Counted from the first letter of the stretch, positions 1 to 11,685 are shown. The stretch is 64,000 nucleotides of DNA from Dillenia suffruticosa (GCA_033439265.1 JAVTVX010000035.1:11124001-11188000); one strand, 5' to 3'. Numbers and translations are program-made. Notes: generated from the letters alone by a model not told the origin.

Positions 1-540
1 CCATCGCATAAGCATGACTCGAGTATGGCCTACTTGCCTCTAGATGCTCTTACTCAAGCTCACTGTGCCTATTTACATTGGTGAAAGTACGAATACTTTC
101 GACGTATGTGAAATAGACTTTCATGATTTCTCATGAATCAGGTAAAGAACTGGATCGCATCCAGCACAAGAAAACATATCCGAAATGGGCTCGGTAACAT
201 TCCCCAACTCGGCGACCATACTCGACATGTTCATGGAATGTTACATCATCATATGATCAACCATTTTCTTATAAGTTATTACACTTATAAGTCAGTATCC
301 CCATCTTAGGATCTGTAAGAGCACCACAATACTCTTTATAAGGTGAGCCAAACCGATAAAGCTGTAAGATTTTGCTTATAGACTGGGATCACATTATCGT
401 GCATGCTACTTAGGAGGATTGCCATAACTTTCCCATCATTCCTCTTCCATGTACGTAATGTCTCCTAATCCCATCTCTCTGAGGTGTTGTACCCTCCCCG
501 GAGTCCACCATTTCACGCCTCAGAATTTAATTAGATCTTA
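1..540 (-). pseudogene. Ty1/copia gag fragment, degenerate, runs off the window start
   Basis: Read on the minus strand from about 540 down to 1, the translation resembles the gag (capsid) protein of plant Ty1/copia retrotransposons. It shows a tryptophan-rich TWKRNDGK-type stretch followed by AILLSSMHDNVIP. Near the window edge comes the well-conserved block LPDS*EIMKVYFTYVESIRTF, then RHSELE*EHLEASRPYS. Several in-frame stops and at least two frame changes break it, so it is a pseudogene. Only the N-terminal gag part is present; protease, integrase and reverse transcriptase would lie outside the window. The leader, PBS and LTR lie at higher coordinates in the order expected for a minus-strand element. 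The family call comes from my recognition of the gag pattern, not from a search. Confidence 0.72.
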
Positions 541-1854
541 TCTCCCTTGCAAAGATCCGTTACGACAATTTTAGAAGCAGTCAAAGATATAATCGTGACT
601 TGTGATGCTTATTATCACATTTTGTGCACCCTACGAATCAGCAAGACCCAAATAATTCGAATACAGACCCCAAGACGAGCGTATGAATCAACAGACACCA
701 TACACCACAATCTAGGATTGCATCTCACCATTCGGACTAAAATTCGGTACACAAAAACCCACAAAAGTCACTTTCATGGATGTAGGACCCTCAAAAATTG
801 AAAAAAAAAATTTAATTCCTGAAGACCTGACCCGCCACCGAAGGTCCCACGCGCCTCCATGCACCGGTGGCACCTTCCCATGCGCCTCCACATGCCTCCA
901 GCTGCCTGAGGAACGCGCCAGACGTGCGATGCTCCTCACACGGGCTACCACACGCCTACCGCGGCTCGGCTCACGTACGCCCAGTTGCGGTGCTCATTTC
1001 ACGCATTGCCACGCGGCTGGCTCGGCTCAGCTCGGCTCTTGCACGCCGAGTTACGGCACATGTCTCACGCGCCTTCACGCACTGAGCCGTGTCGAGCCGA
1101 GTATGGACCGGATCGGGCAACGGGTCAGGGTTTGACCCGACTGCCTGGTCAAAGGGTCAGGATCCAACACGTCGGGTCGGTCCGGGTCGGGGACACGTGT
1201 CTGGGTCATAACCCACCCGGATGACCCAGACAGGTTCACGTGCCTTCACCGCACGTGAACCTCACCCACCATTGTTGTTACATTCTGATGCGCCTCAGCG
1301 CGTGAGGTGCACGCGCCCCGGGTCAGACCTCTTCGTCTTCACCCGAATTTTTCCGTAACCGGGTCTTTTGACCCGGATACCGGAAAACCCATTTTTTGGC
1401 TCTATTTTTTACCAGATTTTTAGGAAATCTCTTATTACATTTTTTCCAAGTATCTTTGACTCAATTTTTGGAATAATCAAGCTCTAATCTCGGCATATTT
1501 TGGATCCAAAATTCCGGCCCTCCGCGGCCAATTTTGAAACCCTATTTTTCGGCCACAATAATATGCAATATATATATCAAATCGAAGAGCATGAAACAAG
1601 GAACACAGATATATAATTTTCATGCATTGATTTGCCCTAAAACTCGATAAATCTGGGGTTGAATTGTTCGGTCACTATTCACGGCCGAAAATTTCAACCG
1701 AAATTTTCTTTGTCTAAACGTGCTCAGAAAATTACGAAAAAATTATTTTTGTATTCTACGGATCATGGGTGACACAGTGGTGTTTTCGAATTCACGAAAC
1801 TCATCCGTGATCCAAACCCCAAATTTTATACCCTAAAATTAAATCCAAAAAATT
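541..1854 (-). other. Long leader of the copia element, with a GC-rich core
   Basis: This stretch lies between the primer binding site and the gag start of the minus-strand copia element. It is unusually long (about 1.3 kb) for a copia leader. Between about 810 and 1330 it is GC-rich and internally repetitive, with many GCTCGGCTC and GGGTCGGGTC-type words. Short open frames here (for example around 712-951 minus and 776-1135 plus) look like by-products of base composition, and I recognise no protein. It may be an acquired, non-coding segment. Confidence 0.5.
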
Positions 1855-1866
1855 ATTCTGATACCA
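1855..1866 (-). promoter_or_regulatory. Primer binding site (initiator tRNA-Met type)
   Basis: On the minus strand the sequence reads TGGTATCAGAA, one base after the LTR end CCAACA. TGGTATCAGA is the standard plant copia primer binding site, complementary to the 3' end of initiator tRNA-Met. Its position fixes the element's orientation (minus) and marks the adjacent LTR as the 5' LTR. Confidence 0.8.
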
Positions 1867-1867
1867 A

Positions 1868-2360
1868 TGTTGGATATTTTTTGTGACTCATTCACACACA
1901 GCGGAAGCATACAATAATTTTCAGAAAAATAAAATAATCGGGTATAGGGGTATCTCAATATACAGATCTTTAAAATCAATCAAACGGCATATCCCTCGAT
2001 CGGATCTCGTGGTCGAGATGGTGATCACGATTTTAATCGAATCACCACCGTAATATTACAACGCCTCGTTCTAAGTCCGGTAATTTCTTTGACGAGAGAG
2101 ATTTTCCTACACGAAAATCTTCGACCCTCATTGTGTTATCTCTCTCTAGAGATTTGTGCATATTCTCTTAAGAAGGTCTAACCGCCCTATTCTCTATGGA
2201 AGAAGTTTGACTCACGTTTGGCACTCTCCAAAGGTCATTGGGGTTTCATAATCATGAGTGGTTAAATGAGAGTTATGGAGTGGTAAAAATGGGATAATAG
2301 GAGTTACCCCATTATCCCCTAAATTACCAAAATGCCCCTCTTGGGCATATATTACCAACA
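1868..2360 (-). repeat. 5' LTR of the minus-strand Ty1/copia element
   Basis: A 493-bp segment bounded by TGTTGG and CCAACA, the usual copia LTR termini with a perfect 6-bp terminal inverted repeat. The PBS adjoins it at lower coordinates. The other LTR is outside the window, so LTR divergence and the target-site duplication cannot be read. Bases immediately outside are GGAAA. Confidence 0.8.
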
Positions 2361-3010
2361 GGAAATGATTAGAGTTAATCTGCAACAATCAATAAGACTA
2401 TGAAATCCATAGTATGGTAACTGAGAAATGATGAATGCCTGTCCTTAGTTTCAGTTTCTGACTGTGTTAGCAGCAATGCAGTTATGGATGTGAAGTTGCT
2501 CAATTAATGTCTGCATATTAATATGTAAAACCAAACCCCAGGAATTCTATACTTTGCAACTATTAATATATTGTTTGAATGTTATTTGGCAATCATTCCA
2601 CAGATGGATTTATCATGTAGCATGGTTGCTAATGGTAAATGTTAGAAAAAAGGCAATTGCAAATTTCATTAGGCGGCAGAAAATGAAGATACAAACTCAA
2701 GGCATGGTGAACCATATGTTTAAGTGACCTTTGAAGCTTTGCTTGGAGAGTATATGCTCTAAGAGAAGTTATATTTTTGAATGCATATATAATTTATAGT
2801 TTGAAGGTAACGGACAAGGAATGGATAAAGTGGATCTGCTTTTAACCCAAATAACATGGCAACAATGTGGAGGCCATTGAACAGCATAGTTTCTCATTTT
2901 GAAACCTACTGCAGGTCTGTTGACTTGATCCTCCATTATTTTCTAATCTCTGCACATTGTCTTCTATATTGATCTCTCAAACATCTTATCTCAAAACTTA
3001 GGGTTAAGGC
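2361..3010. other. Non-repetitive stretch without a recognised gene
   Basis: Moderately AT-rich sequence outside the copia LTR. It has the texture of plant intron or UTR sequence, but no open frame of note, no tRNA-like motif and no recognised transposon ends. Confidence 0.4.
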
Positions 3011-3340
3011 TCAGTTTTTTGTTATTATTGTTATGTTGTCATCCACACATTGTCTTCTCATTCTCATTTTCTTGACCCTTGTGGATGGGACACTTAGAAA
3101 CGAAGATTGAGAAGAGGAATTGCATGCTGCAACCGATAAGTGGCATGCACTCCAATACCACTTCATGGGGAACGAGAAATTTCCATGTTGAGAACAAGCA
3201 TCAAGGCAAGCGCCATTCTTGTTGTGCAATGCGCAGCTGCAATTGCAATGGTATAGCCTCTTCTCCATCTCCATATCATGCATTGATATTCCGTCAAAGG
3301 TTTACTCAAGCATCATCTCGGCTACCCTGGCAGTCACTTT
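3011..3340. other. Diverged segment related to 41690-41960 (copy 1)
   Basis: This segment aligns by eye with 41690-41960 in the same orientation. The minus-strand frame is open in both copies (90 codons here, 96 there) and shares DME, YH, CALH and SSQSS blocks. The plus-strand frame also aligns (NED*EEEL here, SED*EENL there), but TGA codons fall at matching positions in both copies, so plus-strand coding is unlikely in that form. The family is not recognised. It could be an old host-gene duplicate or an ancient repeat. Identity is roughly 40% at the protein level by eye, not computed. Confidence 0.4.
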
Positions 3341-3484
3341 TTTTCTCTTTTCTTTTATTTAAGCTAATTAACTATAGTGTGCACCTGTGTTGTGCAATTA
3401 AGCATAGAGGACATGAGACTGGAGTTTTTCAAGGAGGGGCACGATCAATTTGTGGATATGATTTTTGAACTCTGGATATATTTC

Positions 3485-3575
3485 TTTTTTTTATACATAG
3501 GAGAGATTCGAACTCGAAATCTCTAAAGGAAAGAGAATGATGGCAGTTGAGCTATAGCTTAGTGGCGAACTCTAA
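3485..3575 (-). repeat. tRNA-derived SINE-like head
   Basis: On the minus strand, TATAGCTCAACTGC (3543-3556) resembles an RNA polymerase III A box and GAGTTCGAATC (3505-3515) matches the B box consensus. The spacing is typical of tRNA-derived SINEs. An A-rich run follows towards 3485. No tRNA cloverleaf can be folded, so it is a retroposon head or tRNA relic rather than a tRNA gene. Confidence 0.5.
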
Positions 3576-3659
3576 AGATGCTCACATTATTGGATAAATT
3601 AACTTATTTCACTAAATATTAGTGTAGAGTGCTTAAAGTCATCTCCTCAAAGAGTGGTG

Positions 3660-4330
3660 GACTTACTTCTTTTAAGAAAATAAAAAAATAAAAATATATG
3701 GGGTTTGAAAATTAAATAAACTAATTAACCAAAAATAAAGAACTCAAAATTAAAAGAATAAAAACTAATGAGAAATCAATTTTCTGACCAAAGGAATTAT
3801 ATCCATCTTGATTTTATATGATTGATCATTGATCTATCTAAACATTTCAATACCCATAAATAAATTTGTTATAATTATTCAATAAATATCGAACAACCAA
3901 TCTCTTCTTACTTTATCGATAATTAAGAGAAATTTTTTAATTATTTTTCTAATCGAAAGACAACTCTAAAAAATCTCTTAGAATTTAAAGTTTCGATAGT
4001 ATTAAGATTTAATGAGATTCAATTCTAATCAATAAACACATAATGAATTTATTAAAATTAGATTATTTAATATTATGACATAGATTATACTATTAACAAA
4101 TTCTTATATTTATGTCATCATTATTATATTAAAATAAATAAACAATTATAAATTTATCATTTTAATTGGTTATAAATTATTCTAAAACTATTATATATTG
4201 GTCACTATTAAATAAATTTTAAAAAATCATAATCAAGAAAGTGTAGGAATTAAATAAATTTTTATGGTATATTTATTTAATATATTTAATTAGATCTCAT
4301 AATCATAAAAATTAAGATTTTAGTAACCTT
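3660..4330 (-). repeat. Old LTR fragment, reverse copy of the 38770-39260 sequence
   Basis: Read in reverse complement, 3660-4110 aligns by eye with 38770-39260. Shared landmarks on this strand are GACCAAAGGAATTATATCC, TGATTGATCAT, TCTCTTCTTA, CTAATCGAAAGACAA and GTTTCGA. At 38770-39260 the same block lies in an Athila/Tat-like LTR, so this is probably an old truncated LTR of that group in opposite orientation. Sequence from 4110 to 4330 is AT-rich and cannot be assigned. Confidence 0.5.
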
Positions 4331-4690
4331 TCTTTTAGGAAATAAATTTAACATATAAAAGTAAGAAAAAAAAACTCACAAAATAAATAAAATCCCACTT
4401 GAATTAAATAAATATTACCACCGGAAAAATTGACAAAGTGTGCTGAAGGAATGACAGAGGAACGTGACCTGCTCGAAAAGAAGAATGTGGGGATGGGAAA
4501 GCTACAGGGCTTGTGGCCCCCTGCTGCCCTTTTGGGGCTGCCGTCTTTGCAACAAGCAATGTCCCGTATACGTATACTAGGAGGTGTACACCGCAAGTTA
4601 CGCGATGTAGAGTTTTGATTTTGACTGTAAAATGAGAGAAGTTGTCCGGTCTGATTTAGTAAAATTCGCATTAGTTTCAGTTTTAAAACA
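4331..4690. other. Unassigned segment with a short open frame
   Basis: Less AT-rich than its surroundings. A 62-codon plus-strand frame (4430-4618) has no recognised motif and no visible splice context. CCGTATACGTATAC at 4563-4576 contains a palindrome. I cannot name a function. Confidence 0.25.
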
Positions 4691-4739
4691 CGTATAATTT
4701 TTTTATAATATCAAAAAAATAAAATCAAAAAAAAGATTG

Positions 4740-5690
4740 AGAAAAATATATTTTAAATATATTCATTTAACATTAAATATATTAAATCAAAATAAAAAAA
4801 TACATTAAAATGGAAAAAAAGTATATTATATTTAAATATATTTAGATTTATTTTGTTTATTTAAATATGTTTGGATTTAAATGTATATATAAAAAATGTA
4901 GTCTGCATAGTGTGTGTGTGTTATATATTAAAAGTTATATATTAACTCCAAAAAAGTGTTTAAAACAAAATTAAATATGTTTTTTCTTTTTTTTTTATTT
5001 TTTTATCGGCTTTAATTTTTTAAAATAGTTCTGCACTGTGTAGGATAATAACGAAGTTCTGTGTTTAACAAATCCACAAGGTGGTTCTGCATTTTGGAGA
5101 ACCAGAAGGTGATTCTGCGTTTGGCAATACCACGTGTGATATATTTGAATATGTATATTTAGATATTTGAGTTTGGATTATAATGTTAAATTGAAATAAA
5201 ATGTGATAATATTAAATAATAAACCAAAATTAAATTATTATTTAATATTTAATGTAATTCAAGTAGACTTATACACATTTTTATCTAATTTAGAATCGTA
5301 TAAGAAGAAAAATACGTAAATATTTAATTTAAATAGTTAGATTTTCATTTAACATTAAATATATTATATCACAATAAAAAATACATTAGAAAGGGAAAAA
5401 ACGTATGTTATATTTAAATATATTTAGATTTGAGTTATTTATTTAAATACGTCTGCATTTATATTTCTATATTAAAAATGTAGTGTGCGTGATGTGTAGT
5501 TATATATTAAAAGTTATTTGTTAAAATAGAATTAAATATTATTGGTTAATTTTTTTTCGTCTTTATTGTTTTTAAATTTTTTAGTAATTCTGTACTAAGC
5601 AGAACTACAAAGTAGTTCTGCGGTTCTCGAAACTATAACATGGTTTTGCATTTCGTCGTAATGTGATTGTACGTTTAGCATTTAAATAAT
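4740..5690. repeat. Direct duplication, about 582-bp period, start of the GTTCTGC mosaic
   Basis: Two diverged direct copies, about 4740-5160 and 5340-5690. Shared words include TTCATTTAACATTAAATATATT (c at 4764 versus c at 5346, giving the 582-bp period), TATATTTAAATATATTTAGAT and TATATATTAAAAGTTAT. Each copy ends in a run of GTTCTGC/TTCTGC motifs. This is the first block of the motif-rich region that continues to about 11690. Confidence 0.6.
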
Positions 5691-5694
5691 GTAA

Positions 5695-5872
5695 CAGAGA
5701 GAGACGTGACAGAGGAAGAGACGGAGAGAGAGAGAGGGAGGTAGGAGGGAGATGTTAAGAGAGAGAGGGGGAGACGGAGAGAGAGACTGAATGTATGCAT
5801 TTAATGCATATATTAAATAATGGAGAGAGAGAGGAAGAGTAATAAATGAAGAGAGAGAGGGAGAGAGTGCAT
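5695..5872. repeat. Imperfect GA-rich microsatellite
   Basis: Purine tract of GAGA repeats interrupted by GACGGAGA, GGGAGG and an AT-rich spacer around 5785-5820. Confidence 0.85.
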
Positions 5873-5989
5873 TGGAAAGTGTTCTGTTAGCATGCCAGTG
5901 TATTTAATCCATACACTTATTTTGGCTAATGCCACATTGGAGATTGTTAAAAATCTTAGTAGCTAATTTTTTGTTTCACCTTACTCTTT

Positions 5990-6900
5990 AAGGTTTTGCT
6001 AGCATGCCATTGGAAAGTGTCATGTTTCCAATTTTGTTCTATACACTTTTGTCTACCCAAAAAAGTAAGAGAACAGAACTTGCCTAGTTCTGGGCATAGA
6101 ACTTGGCATGTTCTGCGCACAGAACCCAAGTTCTACAGGCAGAATGACTCAGGTTCTATGTGCAGAACTATCCAAATTTATGTATATATAAAATTTGGGA
6201 TTTTGGGAGTGATTTTAATTTTATTTTAATTTTTTATTTTTTAGTTTATATAGTTTGTATATGTATAAAGATAAATTTTTAATAAATTGATTCATGAACT
6301 TTTTAAATTTTCTCAAATGTTATTTCTAAAAGATCGAAAAATTTGTCCCCAAAAAAATCTTTTTGGAAGAATTTTTTTTAGTTTTTTTTATGTTTGGTAG
6401 TTCTGTTGTTCTGCAGAACTACTTTTGTTTCTTTTTTTTTTTATATATTTTTTCTACACTGCAGAGCTATATTTTTTTTAATTTTTTAATATAATAGAAT
6501 GTAGTTGCGTGGTTCTACAGAGTGAAGAAATTTTTTTTTCTAACTTTGGTAGTTTTGTGGTTTTGCTGAACAATTTTTTTTATTTCTTTTATAATTTTTT
6601 TCTATAGTTAGTTTTGTAGCTACAGAACCACCTTTTTTTTTTATAAATTTTTAAAATGTCATTATATTTTTGGTAGTTCTGTAGCTACGGAATTACATTT
6701 TTTTTTATTTTTAATATAATGGCATTCTTGTAATATAGATAATTCTGTAGTTCTGCATAAGAATATATTTTTTATTTTTTTCTACTTTCGGTAGTTCTGC
6801 GGTTTTGCAGAACTACTACCCCTTTTTTTATTTTGTTAATATTTTTTATAATGACATTCTTGTAATATTAGTAAGTCTCTTTTATTTTTAATAAAATAGC
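5990..6900. repeat. Segmental duplication, copy 1 (partner 9360-10260)
   Basis: This segment and 9360-10260 are direct copies offset by about 3344-3370 bp. Shared stretches include TTTGTC(T/C)ACC, AGAACTTGGCA(T/C)GTTCTGC, ATAAAGATAAATTTTTAATA, TTTTTAAATTTTCTCAAATG and AATTTGTCCCCAAAA. The short open frames in the two copies (5996-6229; 9363-9563) are mutually diverged and dominated by the motif, so they are unlikely to encode proteins. Confidence 0.75.
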
Positions 6901-7300
6901 ATATAGTTGCATGGTTCTATACAGTGAAGAATATTTTTTTGTTTTTTCTAACTTTGCTAGTTCTGTGGTTCTGCAAAACAACTTTTTTTTTTTAATAATT
7001 TTTTTCTATAGTCAGTTTTGTACTTGCAGAACCATTTATTTTTTTAATAAATTTTTATAATGTTATTATATTTTTGGTAGTTCTATAGCTACAGAATTAC
7101 ATTTTTTTATTTTTAACTTAATGGTATTCTTATAATATTAGTAATTCTGTAGTTCTGCACAAAATTTTTATTTTTTTAATTTTTTCTACTTTGGTAGTTC
7201 TGCGGTTCTGCAGAACCACTACTCATTTTTTATTTTGTTAATATTTTTTATAATGAAATTCTTGTAATATTGGTAAATCTTTTTTATTTTTAATACATTT
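6480..7300. repeat. Tandem duplication, about 402-bp unit, with hairpin motifs
   Basis: Two adjacent diverged units, 6480-6900 and about 6895-7300. Both run through GTAGTTGC, GTGGTTYTGC, TTTTTTCTATAGT(T/C)AGTTTTGTA, TAGCTACRGAATTACA and TAATTCTGTAGTTCTGC, and end in GTTCTGCGGTTYTGCAGAAC. The terminal motif is an inverted repeat: TAGTTCTGC, a 6-base loop, then GCAGAACYA. Confidence 0.65.
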
Positions 7301-9359
7301 TTATAATAACATTCTATTTTTTTTTAATAATTTTTTATAATGGCAATATTAGTTTTTTTTTTTTTTTTTTTTAGTATAATGGCGTTCTTGTAATATTGAT
7401 AGTTTTATAGTTATGCACAAGAATTTTTTTTTAATTTTTTTCAACCTTTGGTTGTCCTGTTGTACAGAACCACTATTCTTTTTTTTTATTAATTTTTTAT
7501 AATGACATTATTGTAATATTGGTAGTTTTATAGTTCTGCACAAATTTTTTTTTCTACCTTTGGTAGTTCTACGGTTCTACGGTTCTACAGAACTATTACT
7601 CCATTTTTTTTAATTTTTAATAATTTTTAATAATGGCATGTTGTAAATCGGTAACTCTTTTTTTATTTTTTAATGATTTTTTTATAACAGCATTCTCTTT
7701 TTTATTTTTCAAAATTTTTTTTAAATGACATTCTTGTAATATTGGTAACTTTTTATATATTTTAATATAACGATATTCTTGTAATATTAAATATTAAAAT
7801 TAACACTTTATCTGTGTCAAATATTAAACTCTAAATCAAATATTATTTATCTTCAAAAAAATAGAATAGCTCTACAATTTACAGAACTAATTTGTAGTTC
7901 TGCACATTGTAGAATTACTTGATAGTTCTATACTTCACAGAACTACTTAGGTGGGAGGTGGGGAGAGAGAGAGAGAGAGAGGGAGAGACGGGGAGAGAGA
8001 GTGGAGGGAGGTAGGAGGGAGACGAAGAGAGAGATAAGTCTACTCCATCCAAAAGATGATTTTAGGTACTCGAACTTTGGAAAACGAGCCCAATTATCTC
8101 ATTGACTCTGATTTTTGCTTTTGTAATGTATGCCTGCTTTTTTATAATGGTATTCTTATAATATTGGTAAGTTTTTTTTTTTTTAATGATTTTTTATAAT
8201 AGTATTCTCTTTATTTTTTATTTTTTAATAACTTTTTATAATAGCATTCTTGTAATATTAGTACTTTTTTATTTTTTAATATAATTTCATTCTTATAATA
8301 TTAGAAGTTCTATAGTTCTGCACAATATTTTATTTATTTATTTATTTCAGCCTTTGGTGGTTCTGCTGTTGTGCAGAACTACCACTCTTTTTTTATTAAT
8401 TTTTTATAATGGCACTGTTGTAATATCGGTGTTTTGCAGTTCTGTATAAGAATTTTTTTTTTCTACCTTTGGTAGTTCTACAATTCTATAGAACTATTAT
8501 TTCATTTTTTTTAACTTTTTAATAATTTCTTTTTAATAATTTTTAATAATGGCATTGTTGTAATATCGGTAACTCTTTTTTTTAATAATTTTTTATAACA
8601 CCATTCTCTTTTTTATGAACCATTAATAATTTAAACTTGTTAAATATAAACAACTCATAAATATTAATATTTAATTTAAAGTTTTTAAAATATAAAAATT
8701 TTCAAAATCAATATAAATATTTAAATATTTATATAATATTAAAAGTAATTTAAAAAATTAAAAATTAAAATTAACACATTATTTGACTCAAATATTAAAC
8801 CCTAAACTAAATATTGCTTATTTTCAAAAAAGCAGAATAATTCTGCAATTCGCAAAAATAAATATTTAATAGAATAAATTAAGTATTGTATTGGTTAGTG
8901 TTCAATCACAAAGTTTTTAGATCAGAGTTTCAATGATTTTAAGAACCATTGTTTATGTAAAAGTTTTATGAATTTATTTTTTGTCTATCGAAAACCTTTT
9001 GAAATTAAAGTTTTGAATAAAATGTTAATTGTAATATAAAATATAAAAATATTAACTAACAAATCAAAAGTAAAATTTATAAAAATTAACACACAATTTA
9101 AAATTTTATTAGGGTAAAAATATTTAAATATTTAATGTAAATATGTATATATTTATTTAAAACTATCTAAATTATATATTAAATTAAATATATATTTAAT
9201 GTAAATCCATTTTCCCCCTGGGATCTATCTTGCATACAAAGGCCATTTGTCCAATTGTTCTTTAGATGCACAATGAGATGACACGTATACCAATAGACCT
9301 CCCAACAAATGTATGAAACATAGATACAAATGTGCTGCAAGATAAGTACAATGAGATGA
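7301..9359. repeat. Continuation of the AT-rich GTTCTGC/GCAGAAC mosaic
   Basis: Fragments of the same units in varied order, with repeated ATTCTTGTAATATTGGTA and TAGTTCTRCRGTTCT words and inverted-repeat motifs near 7560-7600, 8350-8380 and 8470-8495. A block around AATATTAAAC(C/T)CTAAA recurs near 7818, 8792 and 10717. A GA-rich microsatellite lies at about 7958-8035. No protein or RNA gene is recognised. Confidence 0.55.
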
Positions 9360-10260
9360 CTCTTGCTTTCTAACTTTGTTCCATACAGTTTTGTCCACCT
9401 AAAAAAATGTAAGAGAGTAGAACTTGCATGGTTCTGCATACAGAACTTGGCACGTTCTGCACATAGAACAACCCAAGTTTTGTGCAGAACTCGGTTCTGT
9501 GCACGCAGAACGACCCAAGTTCTACGTGCAAAACTACCCAAATTTATATATATATATATATAATTTGAGGTTTTGAGAGTAATTTTAATTTTGTTTTTAT
9601 TTTTTATTTTTTTGTTTATATAGTTTGTGTATATATAAAGATAAATTTTTAATAAATTGGTTTATGAACTTTTTAAATTTTCTCAAATGCAATTTCTAAA
9701 AGATTGAAAAATTTGTCCCCAAAAATATCTTTTTCGAAGATTTTTTTTATTTTTTTCTATGTTCGGTAGTTCTGTTGTTTTGCATATCTATTTTTGTTTC
9801 TCTTTTTTATATTTTTTCTACACTGCAGAGCTATATTTTTAAAATTTTTTAATATAATAGAATGTAGTTGCGTGGTTGTACATAGTGAAGAAATTTTTTT
9901 TTCTAACTTTGGTAGTTTTGTGGTTCTGCTGAACAATTTTTTTTTTATTTCTTTTATAATTTTTTTCTATAGTTAGTTCTGTAGTTACAGAACCACTTTT
10001 TTTTTTTTATAAATTTTTAAAATGTCATTATATTTTTTGTAGTTCTGTAGCTACAGAATTACATTTTTTTTATTTTTAATATAATATTATTCTTGTAATA
10101 TAGATAATTCTGTAGTTCGGCATAAGAATATATTTTTTATTTTTTTCTACTTTCAGTAGTTTTGCGGTTTTGCAGAACTACTACCCCTTTTTTTATTTTG
10201 TTAATATTTTTTATAATGGTATTCTTGTAATATTAGTAAGTCTCTTTTATTTTTAATAAT
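9360..10260. repeat. Segmental duplication, copy 2 (partner 5990-6900)
   Basis: Second copy of the block at 5990-6900, in the same orientation. It has a TA microsatellite at 9546-9562 that is shorter in copy 1, and it keeps the TAGTTTTGCGGTTTTGCAGAAC hairpin near 10155-10178. After about 10250 the two copies diverge in order. Confidence 0.75.
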
Positions 10261-11335
10261 TTTTTATAATAGCATTCTTTTTTTTTATTTTTTAATATAA
10301 TGACATTCTTGTAATATTGGTAGTTCTGTAGTTCTACACAATATATTTTTTTATTTTTTAATAATTTTTAATAATGGCATTGTTGTAATGTTGGTAACTC
10401 TGTTTTTTATTTTTAATAATTTTTTATAATAGCATTCTCTCTTTTTATTTTTTATTTCTCAAATTTTTTTATAATGGTATTCTTGGTAACTTTTTATATA
10501 TTTTAATATAATTATATTCTTATAATATTGGTAACTCTTTTTTTATTTTTTAATAATTTAAACTTTTAATATAAAAAAGTCATAAATATTAATATTTAAT
10601 TTAAAAGTTTATAAATATAAAAATTTTAAAAATTAATTTAAATATTTAAATATTTATATAATATTAAAAGTAAATTGAAAAAATAAATAATAAAATTAAC
10701 ACTCTATCTTAGTCAAATATTAAACCCTAAACTAAATATTGTTTTTGTCCAAAAAAGCAGAATAGCTCTGCGATTTGCAGAACTACCTTTGCTCTTCTAA
10801 ATAAAACATATATTCAAATATAACATTATACAAATATTTTTTTCATTGAATGACATAATTTTATTTTATTATTTAATATTTTTATATTTTGAATTAGTGC
10901 AAAGCTGTATGGCTCTGCACTATACAGTTCTACACGATACAGAACGCATAAAACTTGGGTACTTAATGTTTGAGTAATAGTGCATCTGTATTAAAATATT
11001 TTTACTATATATCATTTATTTCAAATTCTTGTTATATTTTTAGTATAATCATAATTTTTTTTTAATAAATTATCATTATTTTGCATATATTTAGTATTTT
11101 TTAAAATACTTTTATAGTATCACATTATAAAAAAAATTTTTGTATTATATAATATTTTAATATAACACTTTTAGATATTTTTTAATATAAAAATATTTGA
11201 AAAAAAAAATTTATTTAGTACTTTTAAAATCATAATTTTTTCTAGTATTTTAATATTAGTATTAAAGTATTTTTATATATGCACGAATATTTTGTATATA
11301 ATAAAATTATAATATTTTTTACATATATTTAATTT
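10261..11335. repeat. Diverged tail of the mosaic, very AT-rich
   Basis: 10550-10790 repeats the 8630-8860 block with an offset of about 1925 bp, including CCTAAACTAAATATTG and GCAGAATARYTCTGC. From 10800 to 11335 the sequence is very AT-rich with two isolated GCTGTATGGCTCTGC-type motifs near 10900-10950. No gene seen. Confidence 0.5.
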
Positions 11336-11685
11336 TTTTATAATGATATTCTTATAATATTGGTAATTCTACAATGACATTTTTGTAATATTGAAACATA
11401 GTGAAAAACTATCCACAGAACTATGGCAATGACATTCTTATAATATTGGTAGTTCTACAATGATATTCTTGTAAATTAGTAGTTTTGCAATGACATTTTT
11501 GTAATAATGGTAGTTCTGCAAAGCTATGGAAATTGCAGTCTTGCAATATTGGTGGTTCTACGATATCACTCATATAGTATTTGTGGTTCTGCGATAGCAC
11601 TGTTGTAATATTGGTGGTTCTGCAATAACATTCTTGTAATATTGGTGGTTCTGTGATGACATTTTTGTAATATTAAAGTATAGTG
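11336..11685. repeat. Minisatellite with a short unit (about 30-45 bp)
   Basis: About nine imperfect tandem units of the form TTCTTGTAATATTGGTAGTT followed by CTGCAATGACA. Units carry T/C and G/A substitutions and two small insertions (near 11395-11425 and 11520-11535). The same words are scattered through 6660-10500, so the minisatellite looks like a local amplification of mosaic sequence. The open frame at 11570-11791 (minus) is a product of the repeat. Confidence 0.75.

Noticed and set aside
4430-4618. 62-codon frame as a small host gene
   Set aside because: No homologous motif, no splice or promoter context; too short to support.
9179-9563. Open frames on both strands (120 and 66 codons)
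   Set aside because: The peptides are driven by the repeated GTTCTGC/GCAGAAC motif, and the paired copy at 5990-6229 does not keep the reading frame.
11336-11685. CRISPR-like regularly spaced repeats
   Set aside because: This is plant nuclear DNA; units are contiguous and imperfect without unique spacers, so it is a minisatellite.
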